This document shows positions 22,343 through 34,400 of a stretch of 64,000 nucleotides of DNA, in pieces. The notes under the pieces were generated by a model. The model saw only the letters and a program-made list of their open reading frames with translations. It was not told the origin of the DNA and did not search any database. The number at the start of each line of letters is the position of its first letter. Position 1 is the stretch's first letter. The position numbers and the translations under genes were made by a program. The DNA is from Primulina eburnea (Eukaryota > Streptophyta > Magnoliopsida > Lamiales > Gesneriaceae), in NCBI RefSeq assembly GCF_022965805.1, contig NC_133101.1:14045054-14109053 (forward strand), read 5' to 3'.

Positions 22343-22419
22343 TCTAGGAATAAGACGTACCGTTGCCCCGAGTGGTTGATTAGGTAACAGACCGTCTTAT
22401 TCACACCGGGATCCCTAGA
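22343..22419 (+). other. Stem-loop II in G LTR
   Basis: Outer TCTAGG/CCTAGA and inner AATAAGACG/CGTCTTATT arms, as in A2. In the 3' LTR of G (near 29020) the C of AATAAGACG is T, which still allows a G-U pair in RNA. Confidence 0.6.
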
Positions 22420-22927
22420 TTAGAAATGAGTCGAGTCAAGATTTAAATGTTGAATAAAGATTTGTATTCTTTTACATGTTTTAGATTACAATTCATGTTA
22501 TATGCTATGCTTGTGTACATGATTTATGACATTGCATGCATTCATGTTTTATACTGGGATATGTTCTCACCGGAGTTATCCGGCTGTTGTCGTGTCTGTA
22601 TGTGTGCATGACAACAGGTGGGGCAGGATCAGGGTCACGACGAGGAAGAGAGAGTTGATAGCGTGGTGATGCCGGGTGTAGCAGCAGATTACTAGTAGTT
22701 TCTGTTTAGATCTGAACTACTTGTATTTGAGATTCGAACCTTAGTTGTATGATTGTACTAGACAGATTTGTATGTATCTGATGTTGTTTAATTATTATAT
22801 CAAGACATGTTATGCTTTAGTTATACATTTAAATTAATGTTAAAAGCAAATTTTTGACCCACATTTTCGAACAAAGATCCAATTAAATCCCAAAGAATTG
22901 AGTTAGAACCCGGGTCCCCACAACAGG

Positions 22928-22939
22928 TGGTATCAGAGC
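22928..22939 (+). other. Primer-binding site of G (tRNA-iMet)
   Basis: TGGTATCAGAGC five nucleotides after the LTR end. The leader 22940-23177 contains no gene. Confidence 0.9.
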
Positions 22940-23177
22940 AGTAGGTTCTGTAGACTGAGATAGAATAGAATGAGCGGGGTAGATCGAGTCATCTTCCTTG
23001 CTTTTGAGTTGCTAGCATGATTTATTGCTTTCCCTATTGTATGTTGTTGTATTATCTGAATTGATTTACAGCATTTCAAGCCTGAATCAGAACCGATTCT
23101 CGATCAGAGTCTATGATCAGAGGAGGGCTGAAACAGATGATATTTGTTGTGTACTAATCAGTTTTATGATCAGATTT

Positions 23178-26100
23178 ATGCCGCCTATACGTATACCACA
23201 GCCAGAGCAGGGTAGCACATCAGGTGCACAGATGGATGTCACCGCTACACCGATGGAGACCTTATTGAAGAGATTTCAGTCTTTCCATCCGCCTACCTTG
23301 AAGGGCACAGAAAGTGCAGTCGAGTGCGAGAGCTGGCTTGATGATATCGAGATGTTGTTTGAGTCTTTGGCTTATACTGATGAGCGACGTGTGAAACTGA
23401 TAGGGCATCAGATGCAGGAGGTTGCCAAGAGCTGGTGGTTGACGACGATGAGAGCCTTGGAGCACCGAGGCATTGACATCACGTGGAAAGTCTTCAAAGA
23501 TGAGTTCTATCAGCGCTTCTTCCCCGTTTCCTACCAGAAAGATAAAGGAGCTGAATTTGCGAATTTGAAGCAGGGACAGTGGAATATCGAGGAGTATGTT
23601 GCTAAATTCTCTGCATTGCTACGATTTGCACCGCATGTTGCCGGGAACGACGAGGCAGTGGCCGATCAGTTCATCAACGGGTTGAACCCAGATGTATTTA
23701 CTTTGGTGAACACGGGACGGCCTAATACTTTTTCAGAGGCACTGAACAGAGCTAAGGGAGCCGAGGCTGGCCTGATCAGGCAGCGAGGAGCTTCCTACGG
23801 TGTTTAGGGGCAGAGACCGCCACAGTCCACGACCGTACAGTTTCCACCACCTCCTCCTCGTTTTGACAGTGGAGCTAGTGGTAGTGGCAAGAAGGAATTT
23901 ATGAAGGCTAAGGGCAGACAGTTTAAGAAATCCGGAAGCAGTTCATCGAGTTCGAGTGGATCTCGACAGAGAGGTCAGGGTTCAGATTATAGTGGCGCAT
24001 ACTGTGGTTCGTGCGGAGGACGACATGCGACGGAGCAGTGTCAAGGAGTTATGGGACGCTGCAACATCTGTAGGCAACAGGGACACTTCGCTAGAGTTTG
24101 TCCCCAGAAAGGTGCACCACGATTCCAGAGTGCAGGGTCATCAGCACCAGCGCCACAGATGGAGAGACAGGCATCCTCTGTACACTCCTTCCAGCCACCC
24201 TCCACACAGACCCAGCAAAGACCAGGAGGTAGTCAGACAGTGAGTCAGCCTCCCCGACAGCAGGCTAGGGTGTTTGCCCTGACAGAGGAGCAGGCGCAGG
24301 AGGCGCCAGATGACGTTATTGCAGGTAACTGTTTTCTTTGCGGTTATCCTGCATATGTGTTGATAGACACAGGGGCATCTCATACATTCATATCTGAACA
24401 TTTTGCATTGAGACATTCATTGCCTGTTGAGTCGATGTCTACGGTAGTGTCTATAGCTTCTCCGTTGGGAAGTGGTTTGATATCTGTGACTACTGTTAGA
24501 CACTGTATGCTTCAGTTTGAGGGGCATGAGATTGATCTTGATTGTGTAGTACTTGGCTTAGCTGATTTTGATTGTATAGTTGGCATAGATATGTTAACCA
24601 AGTACAGGGCCACTGTAGATTTTTTCCACAAGATTGTCAGATTCAGACCCGATATGACAGATGAGTGGAAATTCTACGGCAAGGGTTCCAGATCTCGGAT
24701 TCCCTTAGTATCTGCTATGACTATGAGTAGATTGCTTCAGAGGGGAGCAGAGGGCTTTCTCGTATATTCAGTAGATTTACTGAAGTCGAGCCCAGCATTG
24801 GCAGATCTGCCAGTGGTTTGCGAGTTTGCAGATGTTTTTCCTGATGAGATTCCAGGGTTGCCTCCGGTTCGAGAGGTTGATTTCAGCATTGATCTTGTGC
24901 CAGGCAGTGTTCCTATCTCGAGAGCTCCGTATAGGATGGCACTGATAGAGCTGAAAGAGTTGAAAGCACAGTTGGAAGATTTTTTGTCCAAGGAATATAT
25001 CAGACCCAGTGTATCACCTTGGGGTGCTCTGGTGCTTTTCGTTAGAAAGAAAGATGGTTCGATGCGACTGTGTATTGATTATAGGCAGTTGAACAAGGCA
25101 ACAGTGAAGAACAAGTATCCTCTGCCTCGCATCGACGATTTGTTTGATCAGTTACAGGGATCTTCTGTATACTCGAAGATTGATTTGAGGTCAGGGTATC
25201 ATCAGCTCCGAGTTAGAGACGTTGATATTCCAAAGACTGCATTCCGAACCAGGTATGGACACTACGAGTTTGTTATTATGCCTTTTGGTTTGACGAATGC
25301 ACCTGCGGTGTTTATGAGTTTGATGAACCGCATTTTTCAGAGATATTTAGATGATTTTGTGATTGTGTTTATCGATGATATTTTGGTGTATTCGAAGAGT
25401 TTGACTGAGCATGCAGATCATCTGAGGATCGTATTGAAGACTTTAAGAAAATAGCAGTTGTATGCCAAACTGTCCAAGTGTGAATTCTGGTTGCAACAGT
25501 TTGTCTTCTTGGGGCATATTATATCTGGAGATGGTATTGCGGTAGATCCGAGTAAAGTTGAGGCTGTTATCAGTTGGCCGAGACCGATTTCTTTGCCTGA
25601 GATACGCAGTTTCATGGGTCTAGCCGGATATTATCGTCGTTTTATCCGAGATTTCTCCAGTATAGCGAAGCCTATCACCCAGTTGACACAGAAGAACATG
25701 CCATTTGTGTGGTCCGAAGATTGTGAAGCCAGTTTTGTAGAGTTGAAAAAGAGGCTGGCTAGTGCGCCTGTCTTGACGATTCCTTCAGGTACAGGTGAGT
25801 TCGTTGTATATTGTGATGCTTCTCACAGAGGGCTTGGATGTGTTCTTATGCAGCGAGGGCACGTGATAGCATACGCCTCTAGACAGTTGAAGCCGCACGA
25901 GACTCGTTACCCGATTCATGATCTTGAATTGGCGGCAATTGTCTTTGCACTCAAGATCTGGCGTCATTATCTGTATGGCGAGAAATTTGAGATCTATTCC
26001 GATCATAAGAGTTTGAAGTATCTCTTTTCTCAGTCAGAATTGAACATGAGGCAGCGACGATGGCTTGATCTGCTGAAAGATTTTGATTGCGAGATCAAGT

Positions 26101-27698
26101 ACTATCCAGGGAAGTCGAATGCAGCGGCAGACGCCTTGAGTCGAAAGGTATGTGCTCTTTCCTTGTCGACTGTAGGTGTATCGAATTTAGTAGAAGATTG
26201 TTGCTTGTCCGGATTGACATTTGATACAGAGAGTAGATCGTTGCGACTTGCTGCGATTCAGATTGAGCCAGACTTGATTATAAGGATCAAAGAAGCGCAA
26301 AGAACTGATCCGAGCATTCAGAGATCGATGGATATGGTCAGAGCTGGTCATATATCAGAGTATCAGGTGAGAGATTCTGTTCTGTATGTGAATAACCGTC
26401 TAGTGGTGCCAAATGTTTCAGATTTGAGACGACAGATTATGTCAGAGGCACATTGTAGTCGATTTAGTATTCATCCTGGTGGCAGGAAGATGTACAATGA
26501 CTTGAAGACGCAATTCTGGTGGAAGCAGATGAAGACAGATATTGCAGAATTTGTGTCTAAGTGCCTGAATTGCCAGCAGGTGAAGGCAGAGAGGAAGAAG
26601 CCTGGAGGTTTACTTCAGAGTTTGTCTGTTCCTGAATGGAAATGGGACCATATTTCCATGGACTTTGTGACAAAGTTACCTCGATCTTCGCGGGGCTGTG
26701 ACGCGATTTGGGTGGTGATAGACAGACTGACCAAATCAGCGTGCTTTATTCCGTACAAAATGACCTACCGACACGATCAGATGGCAGAGTTGTATGTCAG
26801 AGAGGTCGTCAGATTACACGGTGTGCCGAAGTCGATCGTATTAGATCGGGATCCACGATTCACTTCTCACTTTTGGCACAGCTTGCAGCAGGCTTTGGGT
26901 ACGACTTTACACCTGAGCACTGCTTATCATCCCCAGACAGACGGACAGTCAGAGCGGACTATCCAGACTTTAGAGGACATGCTGAGAGCTGTAGTACTAG
27001 ACTTTGGTACTAGTTGGCAAGATTCATTGCCGTTGTGTGAATTTTCATACAACAACAGCTATCAGACGAGCATAGAGATGGCACCGTTCGAAGCTTTATA
27101 CGGAAAGAAGTGCAGATCTCCGTTTTACTGGGATGATATTTCTGAGGTACCCGAGTTAGGGCCTGATATGATTCGTGAGATGACCGAGAAAGTGAAGATC
27201 ATTCAGAAGCGGATGAAGACGGCACAGGATAGGCAAGCGAAATACGCCAATATCAGACGCAGACCGTTAGTATTTGAGCAGGGAGACAGAGTATTTTTGA
27301 AGATTTCACCTTTCAGAGGCATTGTCAGATTTGGCAAGCGAGGAAAGTTGTCTCCTAGATACGTCGGTCCATACGAGATCCTTGAGAAGATTGGCGATCG
27401 AGCTTACAGACTTGCTCTTCCTCCTTCAGTATCTGGTATACATGACGTGTTTCATGTGTCGATGTTGCGCAGATATATGCCAGATGATTCTCATGTCATT
27501 CAGCCTGACGAAGCCGAGCTAGATCAGAATTTGAGCTATATTGAGCGACCGATACAGATTTTTGATCGGAAAGAAAAACGGCTCAGAACCAAGACCATTC
27601 CGCTTGTGAAGGTTCAATGGAGTCGTCATGGCATCGAGGAAGCAACTTGGGAGACGGAGTCTGAGATGAGACGGAGGCATCCCGAGCTATTCATATGA
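23178..27698 (+). pseudogene. gag-pol polyprotein of G, one frame with two stops
   Basis: From ATG 23178 one reading frame runs 1506 codons to TGA, broken only by TAG at codon 210 (23805-23807, end of capsid domain) and TAG at codon 759 (25452-25454, shortly after the RT catalytic site). Domains in order: Gag capsid, zinc knuckle CX2CX4HX4C from Cys295, protease with DTG at Asp397, RT with FIDD at Asp733-Asp734, RNase H with first Asp at 880, integrase zinc and DDE core, and a chromodomain-like tail ending in HPELF. I chose the start at 23178 because the protein begins MPP there, as in B, D and F; the frame is open further upstream to 23025. All catalytic motifs are present, so two point mutations are the only obvious lesions in this frame. 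Confidence 0.92.
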
Positions 27699-27787
27699 TG
27701 TGAGTTTTCCTTTCAGTTTTGATTGTACTGTTTTGTATACATTTTCATGATTAATTGCTTGCGAGTTCGAGGGCGAACTCCTGTCTA

Positions 27788-27800
27788 AGAGGGGGAGAAA
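27788..27800 (+). other. Polypurine tract of G
   Basis: AGAGGGGGAGAAA immediately before the 3' LTR. Confidence 0.85.
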
Positions 27801-29587
27801 TGTAAGGCTCGAGAATTGTCCGTGTCATCGATGTGAGACTTGAAGAGGAGAATGCAAGACATGAAAAATGAGAGTTTGAGCAAGCATGGCCGAAGCCACA
27901 CCGCCCCTGCGGTGCTAGGACTACCGCACCCGCGGTGTAGGTGACAGAAAGTTGAGGGAAATATGCGAAGCAACACCGCACCCGCGGTGCTAGCAAGACC
28001 GCACCCGCGGTGATGCAAGCGCCGCACACGCGGTGATCGACATTTAGGAAAATGCGTTGCTGCCGAGAGCACAGAGCACCCGCGCTCTTGAGTTGCTGCA
28101 CCCGCGGTGCTGCATGCGCGAATGCCACCTTTCATTTTTATGTTGACACATGGCTTGGGGTATATAAGCTTGCATTGGCACCTCATCTCTTCTCCATTTT
28201 CAGCAACCGAGAAGCAAGAGCAAGGGGAGAGAGTTCACTTCTTTATAGTCTTTGCACTTGAGATTTTGAGTGGTTTTGTGTTCCGATTTTAATTTCGAGG
28301 CCGGATTCATGATCCTTGCAACGAGGGCTAGCTAAGGATGTAAGTTCTTATATTTCCAGCATGTTTCGAAATTCATATGTTGGGGAAATTATGTTTTGAG
28401 TTGAGAAATGTGTTCTTGGTATATCGAGCATCGTAGATTCGTTATCAGATTGATTTTCGGATATCGTATGCTAGGGGTTCGATTTTCCAGCATGTGTGGA
28501 TCGAATAGATACAGATTTCAGCATGTATGTTGATGTTTAGATGAGATTATGAGTATTGAGGTTAATCGATTATTGTGATGTTGAGATTGAGTTATCGGTA
28601 TCGAGAATTACGCTGTTATGCCGTCAATTTGCACCGAGATTTATTATTGATTGGAATATGTGTTGCTTTGAGTTAGAGATTGATATTGTGTGTCTACACA
28701 TTGCCATTTCAGATTTGAAGTGACAGGTTTGACATTTGATTCGAGATCTCGACAGACAGTGCGACAAGAAAGGTATAATTCATGTGGTCTCGGGATTGCA
28801 CAACTCGATTCAGATTTGATACGAGTTTCCCTAAATCACATACTAGATTGTTATTACATTGATGATGTAATGTCTTGTTATTGATTTATATTTGAGTCCT
28901 GAGATAGGAGATATTGGCAGATTGGCCAAAACTAGACGTTTCGGTGTATCGACGCATATGAGCAGATTTGCTATATGTGTAGACCCTCGATACAGAGTTG
29001 ACCGAAGTCTAGGAATAAGATGTACCGTTGCCCCGAGTGGTTGGGTAGGTAACAGACCGTCTTATTCACACCGGGATCCCTAGATTAGAAATGAGTCGAG
29101 TCAAGATTTAAATGTTGAATACAGATTTGTATTCTTTTACATGTTTTAGATTACAATTCATGTTTTATGCTATGCTTGTGTACATGATTTATGACATTGC
29201 ATGCATTCATGTTTTATACTGGGATATGTTCTCACCGGAGTTATCCGGCTGTTGTCGTGTCTGTATGTGTGCATGGCAACAGGTGGGGCAGGATCAGGGT
29301 CACGACGAGGAAGAGAGAGTTCATAGCGTGATGATGCCGGGTGTAGCAGCAGATTACTAGTAGTTTCTGTTTAGATCTGAACTACTTGTATTTGAGATTC
29401 GAACCTTAGTTGTATGATTGTACTAGACAGATTTGTATGTATCTGATGTTGTTTAATTATTATATCAAGACATGTTATGCTTTAGTTATACATTTAAATT
29501 AATGTTAAAAGCAAATTTTTGACCCACATTTTCGAACAAAGATCCAATTAAATCCCAAAGAATTGAGTTAGAACCCGGGTCCCCACA
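27801..29587 (+). repeat. 3' LTR of G
   Basis: 1787 bp. It differs from the 5' LTR by about 20 substitutions (1.1%) and the loss of one 20-bp palindrome unit. Confidence 0.93.
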
Positions 29588-30045
29588 AGTTTATTGACTA
29601 CTTAGTCAAGTTTAGGTATAGTTTGGATGTTAAGAGTTTCGATTTATGACTTATAGTATAGTTGGTGATAGATGTTGTGTAGTTCGATTGTAGCGTCGTT
29701 ACGATTAAATTCATGATAAATGGTATATTGATCCAAATGAGGTGAGGCCAATTGGAGTGGTTAGATAAGACATAAGGCTATAACTTTCTTATTTTGAGTT
29801 TTGTTCAAATCATTGTGGAAGGTAAGCCAAAAGTGTCCCGAAGTGTGTCGTGTGTTTCGACGTTCCTCCAGTGACACATGTTGGGAGAATGGGCATAACG
29901 TTTTACTCAGAAGTCCAAATGATCTGAAATTTTGAGGGAGTCAAGATAAGACATAGATCTACAACTTTGTAGTTTACAAGGTTTTCTAATTCGGAAGGGA
30001 AGAGGCGTTTCTGAAGCAATCTTTGCAGTGCTTGTGCGCAGAGCA

Positions 30046-30151
30046 CTCGCCCTAGCGGGCATTTTTGCTCGCCCTAGCGAGTCTCGTTCGGGAAAAATGG
30101 TTTTTGGCCGTGAGTTCCTCGCCCTAGCGGACAAATATGTCCGCCCTAGCG
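30046..30151 (+). repeat. GC-rich repeat array in U3 of F
   Basis: Four copies of a CGCCCTAGCG core (30046, 30074, 30119 and 30141 approximately) occupy the place the ACCGCACCCGCGGT array has in the related element D. The TATA box TATAAAA is at 30191-30197, and the 3' LTR repeats the arrangement (TATAAAA at 36597-36603). Confidence 0.75.
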
Positions 30152-30190
30152 ATCAGCACAGTACAAAAGCGTGTTTTAGGTGTTTTAAGG

Positions 30191-30197
30191 TATAAAA
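30191..30197 (+). promoter_or_regulatory. TATA box of F 5' LTR
   Basis: TATAAAA, 40 bp after the repeat array. Confidence 0.65.
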
Positions 30198-30822
30198 TCG
30201 AAGGAGACTCTCATTTTCCTCATTCTTTTCCAATTCTCTCGGTTCTTCAGCTCTTGGGGAGGTTAGGGTTCTTATTCCTTTCTTTCTTTCCTTTGATCCA
30301 AGCATCTTGTTGGGTTTTTGAAGAGAGACCAAGGTTATTTTGTGTTCAAGGAGCTAAGGTAAGTTTGTTGGTTTAGTTATTGTTGGGTTTTGGTGTTGAG
30401 GAAATTATGGGACTTTGGATTGTGTTGGTTTTATGGATTTTATGGTATGGTTGTTGGATTATTGAGTTGTTAATGGTTCTATATATGGATTATTGTTGTA
30501 GGATCTTCATCAAGAGCTTAGAATCAAGCTTCCAAGGGTTGTAAGTGGAATTCCTTTTCTTGTGCTCACATGAAAGTATATGTATTGTATTCAAGAGTTT
30601 TATTATGCTATTCCCTTCCATTTGATTCATAATATGTATGAATTCATTGTGTTTTATAGTAGAGGCAATTATATGTCTCAGTTATTGTTAAAGGGAATAC
30701 AAAAGAGAATGTATTCAAAGTGTTTGATGAAAGGTCCAAGAGAAGAGTTTAAATGTTTTATTGGATTGATAAATAGATAGCCAGAGAATTGCATGCAATT
30801 AGTTGATCAACGCCCATAGGCT

Positions 30823-30862
30823 TATATCCCTCAGAGTTGTCGATTTATATCGATGGGATATA
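30823..30862 (+). other. Nested stem-loop in F LTR
   Basis: Outer arms TATATCCC (30823-30830) and GGGATATA (30855-30862) enclose the hairpin TCGAT-TTAT-ATCGA. The corresponding site in D (46111-46150) keeps TATCCC/GGGATA and ATCG/CGAT with different intervening bases. Confidence 0.5.
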
Positions 30863-31360
30863 GGTACACAGAGACAGAGTTACTATTTAGATATCAATCC
30901 AACCAGAGCAAAGAGAAATACCATCGTTATGATTTTATTATGCAAAGTTATGTTATGTTTCAAGAGTTGATGGTATTTAATGATTTCAAAGCCATGTTTT
31001 ACAGATTGTGACATTGTTATGTAAGAGTTCCACTTGCTGAGTTTTATACTCATTTCAGTTATTTCATGTGATGCAGATAAGAGTGACGGACCAGGACGTT
31101 GATTGGGGCCGGGGTCATATGCATAAGAGAAGGAAGGAAGAAGGCTAATTTGCTAGCATTTTGACATGATCATAGAAATGATATTTTGTATTTTGTTGTA
31201 TCAATTGAATGATCATGTATATACTTTTGATTGCTTTTGTTTGTAAGTTTGAAATCTTTTGGTTGGCAAGAAAATTTTAAACCCTTCCTCCCTTCAATGA
31301 AATGTTTATTTTAAATTCCGCTGTATTATTTTATAAAACGGGTCAGAGTGTCACATTTAG

Positions 31361-31372
31361 TGGTATCAGAGC
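31361..31372 (+). other. Primer-binding site of F (tRNA-iMet)
   Basis: TGGTATCAGAGC five nucleotides after the LTR end; the leader runs to 31488. Confidence 0.9.
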
Positions 31373-31488
31373 GGTGTTCTTCGGACCAATGCATATGACT
31401 TCTTCTACTTTCAACTGTCTGGGTATGTTTTCTTTGCATCTATCCTTTGTTATCTATTGATTTGCATTTTGTGAGCACATTGTAGAGT

Positions 31489-34400
31489 ATGCCTCCTAAG
31501 CGTAAGCCGTAGAGGGTGAGGATAGTTCTTCCTCTAGAGTTGTCGACGAGTTCGGCAAGTTGCTTAAAGAGCAGGCCAAAGTCCATAGCGAGCAGATTCA
31601 ACAGCTGCTTCGATTGCAAGGAACAGGACATGGTAGAGGCCAAGTAAGAGGCCAGGTAGCTCAGGCAGTTGGCACTGATGCCGTCTTTTCTGCTTTCAAG
31701 AGAATGGATCCACCGGAATTCGCAGGTAGCACAGATCTGTTAGTGGCTGTCGAGTGGGTCAAGGCGCTTGAGGCGATCTTCGATCATCTCCAGTACGAAG
31801 ATAAAGACAGGATCAGCTGTGCAGTGTTCATGTTGGTAAAGGCTGCACGTATCTGGTGGAATGCCACTAAGGTTGGTGTCGATGTTTCAGCTTTGAAGTG
31901 GCAAGAGTTCACAGACCTGTTCTATGACAAGTACTTTCCCGACGCACTTCGAGCTAGGAAGGTGACCGAGTTCTTGGAGCTTCGACAGGGAGGCATGAAC
32001 GTTGATGAGTACATTCTCAAGTTCGAGGAAGGTTGTCTATTTGCTCCGTACATTGCTTCAAACGACAAGGACAAAGGTGCTCATTTTATTCGAGGTCTTA
32101 GAGCGGAGATTCGGAGCGATATCAACATGTCCAAGGCTGTGACTTTCAAGGAGATCGTGTCAAAGGCGTTGTTGGCTGAGCAAGACGAGAAGGATATCGC
32201 TAGAGAGAGGCAGGAGAGGCATCAAGCTATTGTTCAGAGAGGCCAGGGCTCGAATCAGAGAGGCAAGGATCGTTTCAAAGGGAAGGGCAAGATGGAATCG
32301 AGTCCTAGACCACCGCCAGTTCCAGTTGATCCCGAGAAGCCATTGTGTCCTAAGTGTAGCAGACATCATCGAGGAGAGTGCAGATTTGGCACTCATTCTT
32401 GTTATCGTTGTGGCACGGCAGGCCACATTGCTAAAGATTGTCCAAGGGGAGCGAGCAAGGATAAGGTGCAGGGTCGCATCTTTACGATGACCAAGGAAGG
32501 TATTAATCATGATTCTTCTGTGATCTCTAGCACTATTTTGATTTCAGACCGAGTAGCTACGACTTTGATTGATACAGGTGCTACTCATTCTTTTATGTTT
32601 GAATTGTTTTTGAGATCTTTGGATATAGTTCCTTCTGTTCTTCCCCTCCAGCTTAGTGTTGTTTTGCCTTCGGGGGATGTGTTGTGCCCGAAATCTATTG
32701 TTTTTGCATGCCCTGTTCGTATTGAGGAGCGAGTTGTTTTTGCTGATTTGATTGTCATCCCGATGGTTGCATTTGATGTTATACATGGCATGGATTGGCT
32801 ATCAACCTATCGTGCAGTGATTGATTGCGTTGCTAAGACGGTGACTTTTGCAGATGATGGCAATAGGGAAGGTATGCTCGCCAGTGCAGGTACTTCGCTG
32901 GTCCTTCCTTTTATTTCTTGTCTTGAGGCTGAGAAGTTGCTGTGTAGAGGTTGTGATGTGTTTCTGGCTTCGATTGTGGATGTGGATAGAATGATTAAGT
33001 TGAATATAGATGATATCGATGTTGTGAGGGAGTTTGCTGATGTGTTTGAGGATGATGTGCCGGGTTTGCCGCCGGACAGGGATGTTGAGTTTGTGATTGA
33101 TCTAGCTCCAGGTACGGTTCCTATTTCTAAGGCTCCGTACCGAATGGCCCCTACCGAGATGAAGGAGTTGAAGACGCAGTTGCAGGATCTTTTGGACAAG
33201 GGTTTTATTCGTCCGAGTTCTTCGCCTTGGGGAGCTCCGGTTCTGTTTGTCAAGAAGAAGGATGGGTCGTTGCGGCTGTGTATCGACTATAGGGAGCTCA
33301 ACAAAGTGACTGTCAAGAATAAGTATCCGTTGCCACGGATTGACGATCTTTTTGACCAGCTTCATGGTGCCATTGTATTTTCGAAGATTGATCTTCGGTC
33401 TGGCTACTATCAGTTGAAGGTTAGGGAGTCTGATATTCCTAAGACGGCGTTCCGGACCAGGTACGGTCATTATGAATTTCTTGTGATGTCTTTTGGTCTG
33501 ACCAATGCTCCTTCAGTCTTTATGGATCTGATGAACCGTGTGTTCAAGCCTTATTTGGATAGCTTCGTCATTGTTTTTATCGACGACATTCTTATTTATT
33601 CCAAGAGCAGAGAGCTTCACTCAGAGCACCTCAGAGTTGTTCTTCAGTTGTTGAGAGAGAGGAGATTGTTTGCCAAGTTGAAGAAGTGTGAGTTCTGGTT
33701 GGAGCAGATTTCTTTTCTAGGCCATGTTGTTTCGAAGGATGGCATAGCAGTTGATCCAGTGAAGATTGAGGCGATTCAGAAGTGGCCTATTCCTACTACT
33801 GTGTCAGAGATACGCAGTTTCCTTGGTTTGGCAGGTTACTATCGTCGTTTCATTTCAGGCTTTTCCAAGATTGCCCTGCCATTGTCCAATTTGACGAGGA
33901 AGACTGTGAAGTTCGAATGGTCCATCGATTGCCAGAGTGGTTTCCAGGAGTTGAAGGATAAGTTAACGACAGCTCCTATTCTAGCATTGCCCAGTGGTTC
34001 AGAGGACTTTGTTGTTTATACTAATGCATCGAAGAAGGGAATTGGAGCAGTGCTGATGCAGCGTGGGAAAGTCATAGCCTATGCTTCTCGCCAGTTGAAA
34101 GACTATGAGAAGAATTATCCGACGCACGATTTGGAGCTTGCAGCTGTGGTTTTCGCCTTGAAGATATGGAGACACTACTTATATGGCGAAAAGTGTGAGA
34201 TCTTCACAGACCACAAGAGTTTAAAGTATCTGTTTTCTCAGAAAGAGCTCAACATGCGACAGAGGAGGTGGTTAGAGCTTGTCAAAGACTATGATGTGAC
34301 GATCAGTTATCACCCAGGGAAGGCAAATGTTGTAGCGGATGCTTTGAGTCGTAAGTCGAGTTCTTCCTTGAGTTCTTTGATTCAGAGACCGTTGTTGATG

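Larger units (their letters stand above)
21116..22922 (+). repeat. 5' LTR of G
   Basis: 1807 bp, TGTAAGGCTC to GGTCCCCACA. It contains the palindrome array, TATA box and both stem-loops described separately. It is 20 bp longer than the 3' LTR because it has one extra repeat unit. Confidence 0.93.
21116..29587 (+). mobile_element. Element G, gypsy retrotransposon with near-complete gag-pol
   Basis: LTRs 21116-22922 and 27801-29587, PBS, one gag-pol frame with two stops, and PPT. The target duplication AGTTT is perfect (21111-21115 and 29588-29592), with an empty site in the 3' LTR of F. Its pol is the nearest relative of the A1 fragment at 1-2790, and its Gag is related to those of A2 and C. 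The LTRs differ by about 20 substitutions plus one 20-bp indel. Confidence 0.94.
21067..31355 (+). repeat. 5' LTR of F, split by G after 49 bp
   Basis: Segments 21067-21115 and 29593-31355 form one LTR (TGTAATAGCC...GTGTCACA). Position 29588-29592 is the second AGTTT copy. The intact partner at 35950-37761 has a single AGTTT at the insertion point. Confidence 0.92.

Noticed and set aside
32160..33470. Minus-strand frames within F gag-pol (and similar in D, E and H)
   Set aside because: Shadows of the long sense frames.
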